From NCBI GenBank assembly GCA_007127425.1, contig SKZJ01000218.1:1-7084 (forward strand): a stretch of 7,084 nucleotides of DNA, in the 5' to 3' direction. The notes below the pieces were generated by a model. The model had not been told where the DNA came from. It saw nothing but the letters and a program-made list of their open reading frames with translations, and made no database searches. This document shows positions 6,694-7,084 of the stretch, in pieces (positions within the stretch are counted from its first letter, which is position 1; each line of letters begins with the position of its first letter). This DNA is from Wenzhouxiangella sp. (lineage in GTDB: Bacteria > Pseudomonadota > Gammaproteobacteria > Xanthomonadales > Wenzhouxiangellaceae). The translations under genes were made by a program, and so were the position numbers.

Positions 6694-6699
6694 AGCATA
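6694..6699 (-). promoter_or_regulatory. Weak -10-like hexamer upstream of the Mrr-like gene
   Basis: TATGCT on the minus strand, inside TTTATGCTGAACAT, lies 24 bp before the ATG and matches four of six consensus bases. No good -35 stands 15-18 bp upstream, so the operon promoter is not firmly located; it could also lie further up or inside the inverted repeat region. Confidence 0.25.
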
Positions 6700-6796
6700 A
6701 AGCTTACCGCAGAAATCGAGCGCCCCCCAAACCTGGGCGGATCTGGCCGGGGCTCTCCCCCGATTTCACGGACGCTTTCTTTCGGTAAGACTTTGG

Positions 6797-6941
6797 ACTT
6801 CCCCCTTTTCAGAAGGGGCCAGGGGGATGCGAGCGAAGCGAGTTTCAGACCGTGGGGTGAGGACCACCGATCCAATGACTCCAAGCTTTTACTCGCTGCG
6901 CTCGCATCCCCCCCCGCCCCCCTTCTGAAGAAGGCGGGAGT
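6797..6941. repeat. Long imperfect inverted repeat, REP/MITE-like
   Basis: Bases 6822-6843 (GGGGGATGCGAG then CGAAGCGAGT) pair with 6891-6912 in 21 of 22 positions around a 47-nt loop. The match continues outward with a few gaps: left 6797-6818 against right 6917-6941, sharing CCCCTTCTGAA and AGT at the ends. The left arm also holds a small hairpin of its own, CCCCTT (6802-6807) with AAGGGG (6813-6818), and the right arm a similar one, CCTTC TGAA GAAGG. It lies between the edge gene and the Mrr-like gene and has no coding potential I can support. It looks like a dispersed intergenic palindromic element, and as RNA it could also act as a terminator for the edge gene. No flanking target duplication was recognised. 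Confidence 0.6.
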
Positions 6942-6950
6942 TGGGTGGAC

Positions 6951-7084
6951 TTAGCGCCAATCGAGCCGGAAGTGGTCGGCGCCGAGTGTCTTGAGGCGCT
7001 GGCGGAGTTGTTCGGTGGGTTCGGCCAGGGCCTTGATCTGGCGGTCGTGGACTTCGATGAAGGCCTGGTCGATGCGCTCGTGCA
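6951..7084 (-). CDS. C-terminal end of an unrecognised protein, cut by window edge
   Basis: The minus strand is open from the window edge to a TAA at 6953-6951 and gives 43 residues. It reads as a real C-terminus: G/C-rich third positions, and a charged amphipathic helix (ERIDQAFIEVHDRQIKALAE, then TEQLRQRLKTLG) closing with ADHFRLDWR. I do not recognise the family from so little. The gene runs in the same direction as the Mrr-hsdM-hsdS operon, but about 280 bp with a large inverted repeat lie between, so co-transcription is doubtful. Confidence 0.65.
   Translation of the reverse strand, partial: HERIDQAFIEVHDRQIKALAEPTEQLRQRLKTLGADHFRLDWR

Noticed and set aside
6688..6954. 88-residue open frame on the plus strand in the gap before the right-edge gene
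   Set aside because: Most of it is the inverted repeat and it is low-complexity proline/arginine-rich; there is no ribosome site or family resemblance.

Overview
The window looks like chromosomal DNA from a GC-rich Gram-negative bacterium, most likely a proteobacterium. Codon third positions are strongly G/C, Shine-Dalgarno sites of the GAGGGG or AGCGGGGA type precede genes, and genes are coupled by ATGA or GTGA overlaps. I cannot name a species. The content is a compact anti-phage defence island with a cargo gene pair set into a restriction-modification operon.

Layout from right to left, in the transcription direction of most genes (minus strand). At the right edge (7084-6951) is the C-terminal end of an unrecognised gene. 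It is followed by about 280 bp holding a large imperfect inverted repeat (6797-6941). Next comes a likely three-gene operon: an Mrr-type restriction endonuclease with an extra N-terminal sensor-like domain (6670-5672), hsdM, the type I adenine methyltransferase (5641-4160), and hsdS, the type I specificity subunit (4163-2943). hsdS carries an in-frame TAA at 3533-3531. It therefore codes for a 210-residue first half and a disconnected second half. The hsdS region is clearly AT-richer than its neighbours.

On the plus strand, between hsdS and hsdR and pointing the opposite way, lies an abiEi-abiEii pair (about 1108-1902 and 1899-2855), a type IV-like abortive-infection toxin-antitoxin module. 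Its promoter sits inside a nested inverted repeat with one shared axis at base 1076, a good candidate for the AbiEi autoregulatory operator. A perfect 18-bp hairpin (2872-2917) separates the converging abiEii and hsdS genes. At the left edge (884 to beyond base 1, minus strand) is the N-terminal 294 residues of hsdR, with its nuclease motif and Walker A motif. It has its own upstream region because the abiE pair separates it from hsdMS.

How the parts work together: HsdM and HsdS methylate, and with HsdR they restrict, unmethylated sites. The Mrr-like protein would add a modification-dependent barrier, and AbiE would act as a backup population-level defence or as an addiction module that stabilises the island. 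The stop in hsdS means the type I system is either inactive, altered to a half-subunit specificity, or misread at one base. This is the first thing to verify.
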